NCBI GenBank assembly: GCA_903830985.1
Contig: CAIKVZ010000086.1
Coordinates: 28,447-92,446 of the forward strand
From: an uncultured beta proteobacterium
GTDB lineage: Bacteria; Pseudomonadota; Gammaproteobacteria; Burkholderiales; Burkholderiaceae_C
Direction: 5' to 3'
DNA: 64,000 nt
This document shows, in pieces, positions 1 through 10,039 of this stretch. Within the stretch, counting starts at the first letter, position 1, and every line of letters begins with the position of its first letter. The position numbers and the translations under genes were made by a program. The notes below the pieces were generated by a model. The model was not told the origin of the DNA, did not search any database, and was given only the letters and a program-made list of their open reading frames with translations.

Positions 1-1580
1 TGGGCCTGCCGGCCTCGCTGGCAGTATTTGCCGATGCGGCGCTGAACCGCGAGCTGTATCTTTGGCTGGCTCTGCTGGCGGCTTGTTACGAACACCGCGA
101 ACACTGGTTGCAGGACAACCTGTTGGCGACACAGCGCGTGCTGCGTGAATTTCCTGGCTTTCAGGCACGTTACCAGCGTTTACTGCGCGAGCACCTGGCG
201 CAGCGGCCCGACCCGGCGTTGCTGAGCGGGCGCTCGGCATGGGCCGAGCGCGCTGTGCGCTGCGCTCTGGACGGGCAGGGCGGACCTCCGGCCGAAATCT
301 GCCTTGCTGACGTGGCGCCGGTGTGGCTGTGGGTGCAGGGACAGGGGCCCGTGGTGACGCCGGCGGCGGACCTGCGTGCCGGCCGGGACGTAGAGCCGAC
401 CCGGCAGTCCGGCGCCAGGGACAAGCAGCGCCGTCGTACGCAGAAAGCGAGCGAAGGCAGCGAACGCAATCCCTTGGTGCTGCCGTTTCGCGGCGAGGCC
501 CTGATGTCCTGGGGTGAACTGGTGAAGGTGAACCGCAGCACCGACGACGAGGACGACGGCAATGCCGTGGCTGCCGCCAACGACATGGAAAAACTCAGCC
601 TGGCGCCCGGTGGGGAGACGCTGGCCGCGCGCGTCAAATTCGATCTCGACTTGCCCAGCGCCAGCGCCGACGATCTGCCGCTGGGTCCGGGCCGGCATTT
701 CCCCGAGTGGGATTACCAGCGCGGCATCCTGGTGCCTGGGCACTGCTGCGTGCAGGAACTGGTGGCGCGCTCGGGCACTGCCTTTGTGCCGAACGCCGCG
801 CTGCGGCGCACGGCACGCGAGCTGCGCCGGCGTCTGGAGGTGCTGCGCGACACACCGCGCCTGCAATACGGTCAGGACAGCGGCGAAGGCATCGACATGG
901 ACGCCTGGGTGCGCATGCAAGCCGACGATCTGGGCAGTGGTCAGGCGCGCAGCGACACGCCAGCGGTGTACACGCGGCGCACGCGCGGCGAACGCAGCCT
1001 GGCCACGCTGCTGCTGGCCGACCTGTCGCTCTCCACCGACGCCTACGCGACCGATCAGGCACGGGTCATCGACGTGATACGCGACGCCCTGCATGTCTTT
1101 GGCGAGGGACTCAGCGCCGTAGGCGACCCCTTCGCGATGTGGGGTTTTTCCTCGGTGCGTCGGCACAAGGTTCGCATGCAGCAGCTCAAGCGCTTTGACG
1201 AGGCCTGGGGGGAGCTCAGCCGTTCCCGCGTGGGCGCTATCAAGCCGGGCTACTACACCCGCATGGGTGCGGCCATTCGCCATGCCAGTGCGCAACTGCA
1301 ACTGCGCCCGGAGCGGCGACGCTTGCTGTTGCTTTTGACCGACGGAAAGCCCAATGACCTGGACAGGTACGAAGGCCGCTACGGGCTGGAAGACACGCGC
1401 CACGCCGTCCACGAGGCGCGCGCGGCCGGCCTGACGCCCTTTTGCGTCACCATCGACGAGGACGCCCACGACTACTTGCCCATGCTTTTTGGCCGCCAGG
1501 GCTACGCCATGGTGCACAGGCCGCAAGATCTGGTGCGCCGACTGACACAGGCCTGGAGCCTGCTGGCAAGCCAAATTTAG
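1..1580 (+). CDS. norD: NorD-type nitric oxide reductase activation protein, VWA domain (5' end outside window)
   Basis: Frame is open from the window start through the listed ORF (listed start 108 is a TTG inside the gene). VWA MIDAS-like 'LLADLSLSTDAY' and 'LLLLTDGKPNDLDRYEGRYGLEDTRHAV' near the C-terminus, typical of NorD. Confidence 0.85.
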   Translation, partial: GLPASLAVFADAALNRELYLWLALLAACYEHREHWLQDNLLATQRVLREFPGFQARYQRLLREHLAQRPDPALLSGRSAWAERAVRCALDGQGGPPAEICLADVAPVWLWVQGQGPVVTPAADLRAGRDVEPTRQSGARDKQRRRTQKASEGSERNPLVLPFRGEALMSWGELVKVNRSTDDEDDGNAVAAANDMEKLSLAPGGETLAARVKFDLDLPSASADDLPLGPGRHFPEWDYQRGILVPGHCCVQELVARSGTAFVPNAALRRTARELRRRLEVLRDTPRLQYGQDSGEGIDMDAWVRMQADDLGSGQARSDTPAVYTRRTRGERSLATLLLADLSLSTDAYATDQARVIDVIRDALHVFGEGLSAVGDPFAMWGFSSVRRHKVRMQQLKRFDEAWGELSRSRVGAIKPGYYTRMGAAIRHASAQLQLRPERRRLLLLLTDGKPNDLDRYEGRYGLEDTRHAVHEARAAGLTPFCVTIDEDAHDYLPMLFGRQGYAMVHRPQDLVRRLTQAWSLLASQI

Positions 1581-1603
1581 CTTCCTTGCGCGTCGCCCGG
1601 CGT

Positions 1604-4294
1604 TCAGGCCGACAACGCGTCCAGCAGTTCGGTCTCGATGGCGATCTGTTCGCGGTTGTGCTGCAGCGCCGGGCCGTCGATCAGGAATGTGTCTTCCACG
1701 CGCTCACCCAGGGTGGTGATCTTGGCCAACTGCAGGTTGATGTGGTGTGCGGCGAGCACGCGCGCCACGCTGTACAGCAGGCCGATGCGGTCGCTGGCCG
1801 AAATGCTGAGCAGCCAGCGCTGTGCCTTTTCATCCGGCGCCAGGTCGACCCGTGGCGCCACCGGGAAGCTCTTCACCCGGCGCGACACGCGGCCACGCCG
1901 CGGCGCAGGCAGGGGACCGGCCTCCTGAATGGTCTGCTCCAGGCCGGTCTCCACCAGGTTGATGAGGTCGCGGTAGCTTTCTGGCTCGTCCGCGGTGACG
2001 ACCTGAAAGGTGTCGAGCGCATAGCCGTTGTTGGCGGTGTAGACCTTGGCGTCCAGGATGCTGAATCCGGCCTGGTCAAAGTAGCCGCAAATGCGCGCAA
2101 ACAAATCCGGTTGATCTGGTGTGTAGACCAGCACCTGCAGGCCTTCGCCGACGGGCGACTGGCGGGCTCGTACCGTGGCGCCCAGGCGCTGTTGCAGACG
2201 CGCTTCCGGCGCCTGCATGCCTGGGACCCGATTCGCCTCGCTGCCCCGGTTGGCACGCCGCGTCAGCTGGCGCGCGTGCCAGGCGATGTCGGCAGCTTCG
2301 TGGCGCATGAAGTAACTCACGTCCAGCGTGTCCCACAGCGGACGGTGCGACTCGTAGGGCAGGGCGTGCAATGCCAGCAGGGACAGGGCTTCGCGCTTGC
2401 GGGCTTCGATCTCGGCGCCCGGATCCGGCGCCCGGCCGCCCAGTGTGCGCAGCGTGAGCCGGTACAGGTCTTCCAGCAGCTTGCCCTTCCAGGCGTTCCA
2501 GACCTTGGGCGAGGTGCCGCGAATGTCGGCCACGGTCAGCAGGTAGAGCGCCGTCAGGTTGCGCTCGTTGCCCACGCGTTGCGCAAAGGCGGCGATCACA
2601 TCGGGGTCGCTCAGGTCTTCCTTTTGCGCGATCCGGCTCATGCTCAGGTGCTCGCGCACCAGCAGTTCGATCAGCTGCGCATCTTCCGTGCCGATGCCAT
2701 GCTCCCGACAGAAGCGCCGCACCTCGACGCAGCCCAACACCGAATGGTCGCCGCCGCGCCCCTTGGCGATGTCGTGAAACAGCGCGCCGGTGTACAGCAA
2801 CCAGGGCTTGTCCCAACCTGCGGCCAGCTGTGAGCAGAATGGGTACTCGTGCGCGTGCTCGGCCATGAAGAAGCGCCGCACATTGCGCAGCACCATCAGG
2901 ATGTGCTGGTCCACCGTGTAGACGTGGAACAGGTCATGCTGCATCTGCCCGACGATCTTGCGAAACACCCACAGGTAGCGCCCCAGCACCGAGGTTTGGT
3001 TCATGAGCCGCATGGCGTGGGTGATGCCGTCGTGCTGCTGCAGGATGGCCAAAAAAGTGGCCCGGTTCACCGGGTCGCGCCGAAACGCGGCTGTCATCAC
3101 GCCCCTGGCGTTGAACAGGGCGCGCAGGGTGCGCGCCGACAGGCCCTTGATGCCTACGGTGGTCTCGTACAGCAGAAAAGTTTCAAGGATGGCGTGCGGC
3201 TCGCGCAGGTACAGGTCGTCGCTCGCCACCTCGATCATGCCGGCCTTGTCGCAAAAGCGCTCATTGATCGGGCTGATGGCGCGCGGTGCGTAGCTGCTCG
3301 GGTCGAGCCGCTCCTCGATGTTGAGCAGCAGGATCTGGTTCAACTGGGTCACCGCCTTCGCCGCCCAGTAATAGCGGCGCATCAGCAGTTCGCTGGCGCG
3401 CAGCGGCGCGCGGTAGCGCTCGGAAACGGTGCGCACGGTATCGGAGGAATCGGTGTAGCCAAAGCTGTTCGCCACGGCCGTCTGCAGGTCAAACACCAGG
3501 CGGTCTTCGCGCCGCTTGGCCAGCACGTGCAGGCGCGTGCGGATCAGGTTCAGCACGGCTTCGTTGCGTTTGATCTGGCGCACTTCCAGTGGCGTGGTCA
3601 GGCCGTTGCGCGCCAACTCGTCCCAGGTTTTTCCCAGACCGGCGGCATTGGCCACCCACAGGATCACCTGCAGGTCGCGCAAGCCGCCAGGGCTTTCCTT
3701 GCAGTTGGGCTCCAGCGCATAGGGCGTGTTTTCCTGGCGCGTGTGGCGCTGGCGCATCTCAAGTGTCTTGGCGACAAAGAAGGCATGGGCGTCCATGGCG
3801 GCGAGAAACTGCTCGCGAAACAAGGCAAACAAGGGTGCGGCGCCGGTGATGAGGCGCGATTCGAGCAGCGATGTCTGCACCGTCACGTCGTTGCCGCTCT
3901 CGGCCAGGCATTGGCTCAGCGTTCGCACGCTCGAGCCGATCTCCAGTCCGGCATCCCAGCAACTGCCGATGAAACCTTCGATGCCTGACTTCAGGGTCGG
4001 ATCATCGTCGGGCGTGACGCCGTCGGGCAACAACACCAGCACGTCGACGTCGGAATAGGGGAAGAGTTCGCCACGTCCGTAGCCGCCCACGGCCACCAGT
4101 GCCAGTCGGGCGTCAACTGCCCTGTCGAGGCCGGCCTGCTGCCACAACTGGCTCAGGGTGGCGTCGGTGAGTTGTGCCAGTTGGCGCAGCGAGGCGCGCA
4201 CGCCGCGGGTGGACGCGCCGCTGGACTGCACGGCCTGGAGCAGGTCCGCCTTCTGGCTGCGGTACTGCTCGCGCAGCGAGGGCGATGTGTTCAT
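1604..4294 (-). CDS. glnD: [Protein-PII] uridylyltransferase / uridylyl-removing enzyme
   Basis: Nucleotidyltransferase motif '[22 protein letters not shown]', HD domain '[16 protein letters not shown]', two C-terminal ACT-like regions. ATG at 4294 preferred over the upstream GTG at 4303. Confidence 0.95.
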   Translation of the reverse strand: MNTSPSLREQYRSQKADLLQAVQSSGASTRGVRASLRQLAQLTDATLSQLWQQAGLDRAVDARLALVAVGGYGRGELFPYSDVDVLVLLPDGVTPDDDPTLKSGIEGFIGSCWDAGLEIGSSVRTLSQCLAESGNDVTVQTSLLESRLITGAAPLFALFREQFLAAMDAHAFFVAKTLEMRQRHTRQENTPYALEPNCKESPGGLRDLQVILWVANAAGLGKTWDELARNGLTTPLEVRQIKRNEAVLNLIRTRLHVLAKRREDRLVFDLQTAVANSFGYTDSSDTVRTVSERYRAPLRASELLMRRYYWAAKAVTQLNQILLLNIEERLDPSSYAPRAISPINERFCDKAGMIEVASDDLYLREPHAILETFLLYETTVGIKGLSARTLRALFNARGVMTAAFRRDPVNRATFLAILQQHDGITHAMRLMNQTSVLGRYLWVFRKIVGQMQHDLFHVYTVDQHILMVLRNVRRFFMAEHAHEYPFCSQLAAGWDKPWLLYTGALFHDIAKGRGGDHSVLGCVEVRRFCREHGIGTEDAQLIELLVREHLSMSRIAQKEDLSDPDVIAAFAQRVGNERNLTALYLLTVADIRGTSPKVWNAWKGKLLEDLYRLTLRTLGGRAPDPGAEIEARKREALSLLALHALPYESHRPLWDTLDVSYFMRHEAADIAWHARQLTRRANRGSEANRVPGMQAPEARLQQRLGATVRARQSPVGEGLQVLVYTPDQPDLFARICGYFDQAGFSILDAKVYTANNGYALDTFQVVTADEPESYRDLINLVETGLEQTIQEAGPLPAPRRGRVSRRVKSFPVAPRVDLAPDEKAQRWLLSISASDRIGLLYSVARVLAAHHINLQLAKITTLGERVEDTFLIDGPALQHNREQIAIETELLDALSA

Positions 4295-4352
4295 GGTGCG
4301 CAATCCGGTGGACGGTGGGCGGTCGGCGTCGAGGCAGCGCCGACCAGCAAAC

Positions 4353-5156
4353 TCAGACGTGTATGAAGGCGGGAACGGGCGGGCAGCCCTCGGACAGGGT
4401 CAGCACTTCATAGCCCGTGGGCGTCACCAGGATGGTGTGTTCCCATTGTGCGGACAGTGAGTGGTCCTTGGTGACGATGGTCCAGCCGTCGCCCAGTTCC
4501 TTGATCTCGCGCCGTCCGGCATTGAGCATGGGCTCGATGGTGAGCGTCATGCCTTCCTTCAGTTCGTCCAGCGTGCCGGGCTTGCCATAGTGCAGCACCT
4601 GCGGCTCTTCGTGGAACTTCTGGCCGATGCCATGGCCGCAAAACTCGCGCACCACGCTCAGGCCGTGGCCTTCGGCAAATTTCTGGATGGCGTAACCGAC
4701 GTCGCCCAGATGCGCGCCCGGCTTGACCTGCGCTATGCCGTGCCACAGCGCCTCATAGGTCAGCGCACACAGGCGCTTGGCGGCGATCGACGCCTCGCCC
4801 ACGACATACATGCGGCTCGAGTCGCCGTGCCAGCCATCCTTGATGACGGTGACGTCGACGTTCAGGATGTCGCCCTTCTTCAGCGGCTTGTCGTTCGGAA
4901 TGCCGTGGCACACCTGATGGTTGATCGAGGTGCAGATCGATTTCGGGTAGGGGTTGCGCCCGGAAGGGTCGTAGTTCAGCGGCGCCGAGATGGCGTGCAG
5001 CACCTGCGTGGTGTAGTCCTCGGCGAGGCGGTCGAGTTCGTTCGTGGTGACGCCGGGCTTGACGAAGGGCGCCAGGTAATCCAGTACCTGTGCCGTCAGT
5101 TGCCCTGCCAGGCGCATGCCCTGGATTCCCGCTTCGTCTTTGATGGTGATGCTCAT
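4353..5156 (-). CDS. map: Methionine aminopeptidase type I
   Basis: '[45 protein letters not shown]', '[20 protein letters not shown]', 'MTLTIEPM' motifs. Confidence 0.95.
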   Translation of the reverse strand: MSITIKDEAGIQGMRLAGQLTAQVLDYLAPFVKPGVTTNELDRLAEDYTTQVLHAISAPLNYDPSGRNPYPKSICTSINHQVCHGIPNDKPLKKGDILNVDVTVIKDGWHGDSSRMYVVGEASIAAKRLCALTYEALWHGIAQVKPGAHLGDVGYAIQKFAEGHGLSVVREFCGHGIGQKFHEEPQVLHYGKPGTLDELKEGMTLTIEPMLNAGRREIKELGDGWTIVTKDHSLSAQWEHTILVTPTGYEVLTLSEGCPPVPAFIHV

Positions 5157-5301
5157 AGGGTTGGATTATCCCCGAGCCGTAAAGCCCCCACAGCTAAAAT
5201 CCGAAGATCGCTCCGCGCGCGCCCGCCGGCCTGCACATTTTGGCCAAACCGGCGGCCTGGCAAGTGCTTCCTTTCAACTCCCGCCCACCGAGTCCATCAC
5301 C

Positions 5302-8300
5302 GTGACCCTGCACATCTCCTACTTCGAGGCCGCACCTGTTGGCATCAATGCCCTGAGCGAGTTCCGTGTCCAGCAACTGCTGCCGCGCTTGCAAGCCATT
5401 CACCCCAAGGTGCGTGCCATCGCGGCGCGCTTCGTGCACCTGGTGGCAACCGATCAGCCGCCCACACCTGAACTGCGCCAGCAACTCGACGCCTTGCTGC
5501 ATTACGGCGAGCCTTACGCGGGCCCGTCCGACGGCGAACTGCTGGTGGTGACGCCGCGCTTTGGCACGGTCTCGCCCTGGGCCTCCAAGGCCACCGACAT
5601 CGCGCACAACTGTGGCCTGGCTGTGCGCCGCGTCGAGCGCATCACGGAATACCGCATCAGCCTGCAGTCGGGCATGTTGGGCAAAAACACGCTGAACGAT
5701 GAGCAGCGCCGGCAAATGGCCGCGCTGTTGCACGACCGCATGACGGAGAGCGTGATGCACGAACGCGTACAGGCGCAGGGCCTGTTCACCGAACTGCAGG
5801 CCGCCCCGCTCGAGCAGGTAGACGTGCTGCACGGTGGCACGGCCGCGCTGGCGAAAGCCAACACCCAGTTCGGTCTGGCGCTGGCCGCCGACGAGATCGA
5901 GTACCTGGCGACGGCGTTCCAGAACCTGGGGCGCAACCCCACGGACGTGGAACTGATGATGTTTGCCCAGGCCAACAGCGAGCACTGCCGGCACAAGATC
6001 TTCAACGCCCAGTTCACCATCGACGGTGTCACGCAAGACAGGACACTGTTCGGCATGATCCGGCACACGCACCAGACGAATCCGCAGCACATGATCGTGG
6101 CCTATTCGGACAATGCCTCGGTGATGGAAGGTGCGCAGGTGCAACGCTTTACCGCCAAATCGGCCCATGCCGACAGCGCACCCAGCTACCAAAAAGAGAG
6201 CGCCCTGAGTCACGTTCTGATGAAGGTGGAAACGCACAACCATCCCACGGCGATCTCGCCTTTTCCAGGAGCGTCCACCGGCGCTGGCGGCGAGATCCGC
6301 GACGAGGGCGCGACGGGACGCGGCTCCAAACCCAAGGCCGGCCTGACCGGCTTCACCGTCTCCAAAATCAATGGGGGTCAGATTCCAATTAATTCGCTTG
6401 ATTCAAAAAATCAAAACAATTGGAATCTGACCCCCTTTAACGACAAGCCGGCGCACATCGCCAGCCCCTTGCAGATCATGATCGAGGGGCCGCTGGGCGG
6501 CGCGGCGTTCAACAACGAGTTCGGGCGCCCCAACTTGCTGGGCTATTTCCGTGAATACGAGCAGTTGATTGCGTCGGACGTGGACAGCGTGCGCCGCGGT
6601 TACCACAAGCCCATCATGATCGCCGGCGGTCTGGGCACCATCGACGCGACGCAGACACACAAGATCGAGTTCCCTGCCGGCAGCCTGCTGATCCAGCTGG
6701 GCGGGCCCGGCATGCGCATCGGCATGGGCGGCAGTGCGGCGAGTTCGCTGGCCACGGGCGACAACGCGGCCGAGCTGGATTTCGATTCGGTGCAGCGCGG
6801 CAACCCCGAGATGGAGCGGCGCGCGCAGGAGGTCATCAATCATTGCTGGACCCTGCTGGCCGACAACCCCATCCTGGCGATCCACGACGTGGGTGCGGGG
6901 GGACTCAGCAACGCCTTCCCCGAACTGACGAACGACGCGGGGCGTGGCGCGCGTTTCGATCTGCGCGCCGTGCCGCTGGAAGAGTCGGGTCTGGCGCCCA
7001 AGGAAATCTGGTGCAACGAAAGCCAGGAGCGCTACGTGCTGGCCATCGCGCCCGAATCGCTGGAACTCTTCAAGTCGTTCTGCGAGCGCGAGCGCTGTCC
7101 GTTTGCCGTGGTTGGCGTGGCCACCGAGGAGCGGCAACTTGTGCTGGCCGATGCGGATGCGGCCGCACCCGTCGATATGCCCATGAATGTGCTTCTCGGC
7201 AAGCCGCCCAAGATGCACCGCGACGTGAAGACCGTGACGCGTCAGTTTGCGCCAATTGACCTGAGTGGCGTAGAGCTCAAGACCGCAGCCATCCAGGTGC
7301 TGTCCAGCCCCACCGTCGCCAGCAAGCGCTTCCTCATTACCATCGGCGACCGCACCGTGGGCGGCCTCACGCACCGCGATCAGATGGTCGGACCCTGGCA
7401 GGTGCCGGTGGCCGACTGCGCCGTGACGCTGGCCGACTACCAGGGCTTCGCCGGCGAGGCCATGGCCATGGGCGAGCGCACGCCGCTGGCCAGCCTGAAC
7501 GCTGCTGCCTCGGGGCGCATGGCCGTGGCCGAAGCCATCACCAATCTGCTGGCAGCGCCCATGGAGCTGTCGCGCGTCAAGCTCTCAGCCAACTGGATGG
7601 CGGCCTGCGGCGAGCCGGGTGAAGACGCCGCACTGTTCGAGACCGTCAAGGCCGTGGGCCTGGAACTGTGCCCGGCCCTGGGCATCTCCATCCCGGTGGG
7701 CAAGGATTCGCTGTCCATGCGCACGCAGTGGGTGGATCCGGTCAGCGCCGAGGCCAAGAAGGTCACTTCGCCAGTGTCGCTCATCGTCACGGCCTTTGCC
7801 ACGCTGGCCGACGTGCGCGGCACGCTCACGCCCCAACTGAATGCCGAAGAAGACACGACCCTGGTGCTGATCGACCTGGGTCACGGCAAGAACCGCATGG
7901 GTGCCAGCATGCTGGCCCAGGTGATGGAGCAGGCCGGCGGCGAAGTGCCCGACCTGGACGCTGCGCAGGACCTGATCAGCTTGGTGAACGCCGTGACCGC
8001 GTTGCGCGCCCAGGGCCGCATCCTGGCCTACCACGACCGCAGCGACGGCGGGCTGTTCGCCACCGTGTGCGAAATGGCCTTTGCCGGCCAGGTGGGTGTG
8101 ACACTGAATGTCGATCTGCTCGTGACAGAGGGCGACGGCGTGAGCGACAGCCGCATGGACGTGGGCGACAGCAAGAACTGGGCAGGGCAGGTGGGCGCCA
8201 GGCGTGAGGAACTGACGCTGAAAGCCCTGTTCAACGAGGAACTCGGTGTCGTGCTGCAGGTGCGCACCTCCGAGCGCAACGCCGTGATGCAGACGCTGCG

Positions 8301-9357
8301 CGAACAGGGCTTAAGCGCGCACAGCCACTTTGTCGGCAAGACACGGCCTGCCAGTTCAGCCATCGACTCCGGCAAGGGCGAAGTCCAGGTCTGGCGCGAC
8401 GCCAAGTGCCAGTACAGTGCGACCCTGTCGGACCTGCAGCAGGTATGGGACGCCTTCAGCTGGAAGATCTGCCAGCAGCGCGACAACCCGGCCTGCGCCG
8501 ACGCGGAACACGCCTCGGTTGGCGACCCGCTCAATCCCGGCCTGCACCAGCACCTCACGTTCGAGGCTGTTCAGGCGCCGGCGCTGCTGCTGTCGCGTCC
8601 CCGTGTGGCGATCCTGCGCGAGCAGGGTGTGAACTCGCAGATCGAGATGGCCTACGCCTTTCACGCGGCGGGCTTTGACGCCGTCGACGTGCACATGACC
8701 GATCTGCAGTCCGGGCGCGCCCGGCTGGCCGATTTCAGCGGCATCGTCGCCTGCGGCGGCTTTAGCTACGGCGACACCCTGGGCGCCGGCATTGGCTGGG
8801 CGCGCTCCATCACCTTCAATCCGGCTCTTGCCGAGCAGTTCCGCGCCTTCTTCGCGCGTCCCGACACCTTCGGCCTGGGCGTGTGCAATGGCTGCCAGAT
8901 GTTCGCCGAACTGGCCGACATCATCCCTGGTGCCGAGCACTGGCCGCGCTTCACCACCAACCAGAGCGAGCGCTTCGAGGCGCGGTTCTCCATGGTGGAA
9001 GTGCTCGAGTCGAACAGCCTGTTCCTGCAAGGCATGGCCGGCAGCCGCCTGCCGATCACCGTGGCGCACGGCGAGGGCTTTGCCAACTTCGCGCACCGCG
9101 GCGATGCAAGCAAAGCCATTGCTGCGATGCGCTTCGTAGACAACTTCGGCCGCGCCACGACCGACTATCCGTTCAACCCCAACGGCAGCCCGGGCGGCCT
9201 TACCGCAGTCACCACGGCCGACGGCCGCTTCACCGCCATGATGCCGCACCCCGAGCGCGTGTTTCGCAACATCCAGATGAGCTGGAGCGCGGGTCCTGTG
9301 AATGACTTCAGCCCCTGGATGCAGCTCTGGCACAACGCGCGCAAATGGGTGGGTTGA
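5302..9357 (+). CDS. purL: Phosphoribosylformylglycinamidine synthase (FGAM synthase)
   Basis: '[12 protein letters not shown]', '[40 protein letters not shown]', C-terminal glutaminase '[13 protein letters not shown]'. Start probably GTG 5302 (ORF call extends to 5116). Contains an in-frame palindromic insert at 6373-6435. Confidence 0.95.
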   Translation: MTLHISYFEAAPVGINALSEFRVQQLLPRLQAIHPKVRAIAARFVHLVATDQPPTPELRQQLDALLHYGEPYAGPSDGELLVVTPRFGTVSPWASKATDIAHNCGLAVRRVERITEYRISLQSGMLGKNTLNDEQRRQMAALLHDRMTESVMHERVQAQGLFTELQAAPLEQVDVLHGGTAALAKANTQFGLALAADEIEYLATAFQNLGRNPTDVELMMFAQANSEHCRHKIFNAQFTIDGVTQDRTLFGMIRHTHQTNPQHMIVAYSDNASVMEGAQVQRFTAKSAHADSAPSYQKESALSHVLMKVETHNHPTAISPFPGASTGAGGEIRDEGATGRGSKPKAGLTGFTVSKINGGQIPINSLDSKNQNNWNLTPFNDKPAHIASPLQIMIEGPLGGAAFNNEFGRPNLLGYFREYEQLIASDVDSVRRGYHKPIMIAGGLGTIDATQTHKIEFPAGSLLIQLGGPGMRIGMGGSAASSLATGDNAAELDFDSVQRGNPEMERRAQEVINHCWTLLADNPILAIHDVGAGGLSNAFPELTNDAGRGARFDLRAVPLEESGLAPKEIWCNESQERYVLAIAPESLELFKSFCERERCPFAVVGVATEERQLVLADADAAAPVDMPMNVLLGKPPKMHRDVKTVTRQFAPIDLSGVELKTAAIQVLSSPTVASKRFLITIGDRTVGGLTHRDQMVGPWQVPVADCAVTLADYQGFAGEAMAMGERTPLASLNAAASGRMAVAEAITNLLAAPMELSRVKLSANWMAACGEPGEDAALFETVKAVGLELCPALGISIPVGKDSLSMRTQWVDPVSAEAKKVTSPVSLIVTAFATLADVRGTLTPQLNAEEDTTLVLIDLGHGKNRMGASMLAQVMEQAGGEVPDLDAAQDLISLVNAVTALRAQGRILAYHDRSDGGLFATVCEMAFAGQVGVTLNVDLLVTEGDGVSDSRMDVGDSKNWAGQVGARREELTLKALFNEELGVVLQVRTSERNAVMQTLREQGLSAHSHFVGKTRPASSAIDSGKGEVQVWRDAKCQYSATLSDLQQVWDAFSWKICQQRDNPACADAEHASVGDPLNPGLHQHLTFEAVQAPALLLSRPRVAILREQGVNSQIEMAYAFHAAGFDAVDVHMTDLQSGRARLADFSGIVACGGFSYGDTLGAGIGWARSITFNPALAEQFRAFFARPDTFGLGVCNGCQMFAELADIIPGAEHWPRFTTNQSERFEARFSMVEVLESNSLFLQGMAGSRLPITVAHGEGFANFAHRGDASKAIAAMRFVDNFGRATTDYPFNPNGSPGGLTAVTTADGRFTAMMPHPERVFRNIQMSWSAGPVNDFSPWMQLWHNARKWVG
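6373..6435. repeat. 63-bp palindromic element within purL: 18-bp perfect terminal inverted repeats GGGGGTCAGATTCCAATT/AATTGGAATCTGACCCCC plus inner 6-bp stem TTGATT-caaaa-AATCAA
   Basis: Read directly: arms 6373-6390 and 6418-6435 are exact reverse complements; inner stem 6398-6403/6409-6414. Length 63 nt = 21 codons, frame preserved ([21 protein letters not shown]). Confidence 0.95.
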
Positions 9358-9971
9358 TGGGCGGTCTGCGCCTGCCCTGCGAGGCTTTGGCAAACCAGAT
9401 TGATTTCCGCCGACTCAGCGACATTGCCGGCATCACGGTGGACCTGCGTTACGCCGGCATCGACAACTTCGTCGGACGCGATCTCTACGGCGATCTGGAC
9501 TGCGCCTGGCTGCACCGTGAAGCCGCAGCCGGGCTGGAAGACGGCGTCGCGTGGCTCCGTGAGAAGCATCCGGACCTGCGACTGCTGGTGCTTGACGCGC
9601 TGCGCCCGCACCGCGTGCAGGTACAACTGTGGCAGCACCTGGAAGGCACGGAGCTACGCCAGTACTTGGCCGACCCGGCGCGCGGCTCCATCCATTCCTT
9701 CGGCATGGCGGTGGACGTGACACTGCTCGATGCGCAGGGTCTTGAGTTGGATATGGGAACGGGTTTTGACGACCTGTCGGTGCTGTCTCACCCAGACATG
9801 GAGGACCTGCACCTGGCTCAGGGGCGCCTCAGCCCCTTGCAGTTGGCCAATCGCATCATCCTGCGAACGGCGATGACCGAGCACGGCTTTCACGGCATCC
9901 ACAGCGAATGGTGGCACTTCGATTTCGGCGACAAGGAACGGGTGCGGCAAAGCTATCTGCGCATCGAATAA
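9357..9971 (+). CDS. D-alanyl-D-alanine dipeptidase (VanX/DdpX-like, M15 family)
   Basis: 'GSIHSFGMAVDVTLLD' (SxHxxGxAxD zinc motif) and 'IHSEWWHFDF' (ExxH). ATG 9357 overlaps the purL stop (TGATG). Confidence 0.85.
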   Translation: MGGLRLPCEALANQIDFRRLSDIAGITVDLRYAGIDNFVGRDLYGDLDCAWLHREAAAGLEDGVAWLREKHPDLRLLVLDALRPHRVQVQLWQHLEGTELRQYLADPARGSIHSFGMAVDVTLLDAQGLELDMGTGFDDLSVLSHPDMEDLHLAQGRLSPLQLANRIILRTAMTEHGFHGIHSEWWHFDFGDKERVRQSYLRIE

Positions 9972-9972
9972 A

Positions 9973-10010
9973 CGTAAAAAAGCCCTCTGACAGCATCACT
10001 GTCAGAGGGC
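9973..10010 (-). terminator. Rho-independent terminator for the minus-strand TonB receptor gene
   Basis: 12-bp perfect stem GCCCTCTGACAG(9982-9993)-catca-CTGTCAGAGGGC(9999-10010). Read on the minus strand it is followed by a T-run (TTTTTT), just 3' of the receptor stop. Confidence 0.85.
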
Positions 10011-10039
10011 CTGGACTCAGGCTGTTCACCTGAGCCGGA

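Noticed and set aside
180-1574. Long minus-strand ORF (464 aa) opposite norD
   Set aside because: Antisense to a clear NorD reading frame; composition typical of shadow ORFs in GC-rich DNA, with no recognisable domain.
3070-3085. Scattered short matches to TGACCCC/GGGGTCA elsewhere in the window
   Set aside because: Isolated matches without paired arms or the longer GGGGTCAGA core; expected by chance in GC-rich DNA.
8130-8225. Extra segment in PurL ('[31 protein letters not shown]') relative to E. coli
   Set aside because: No palindrome at DNA level, and it looks like a lineage-typical PurL insertion rather than a mobile element.
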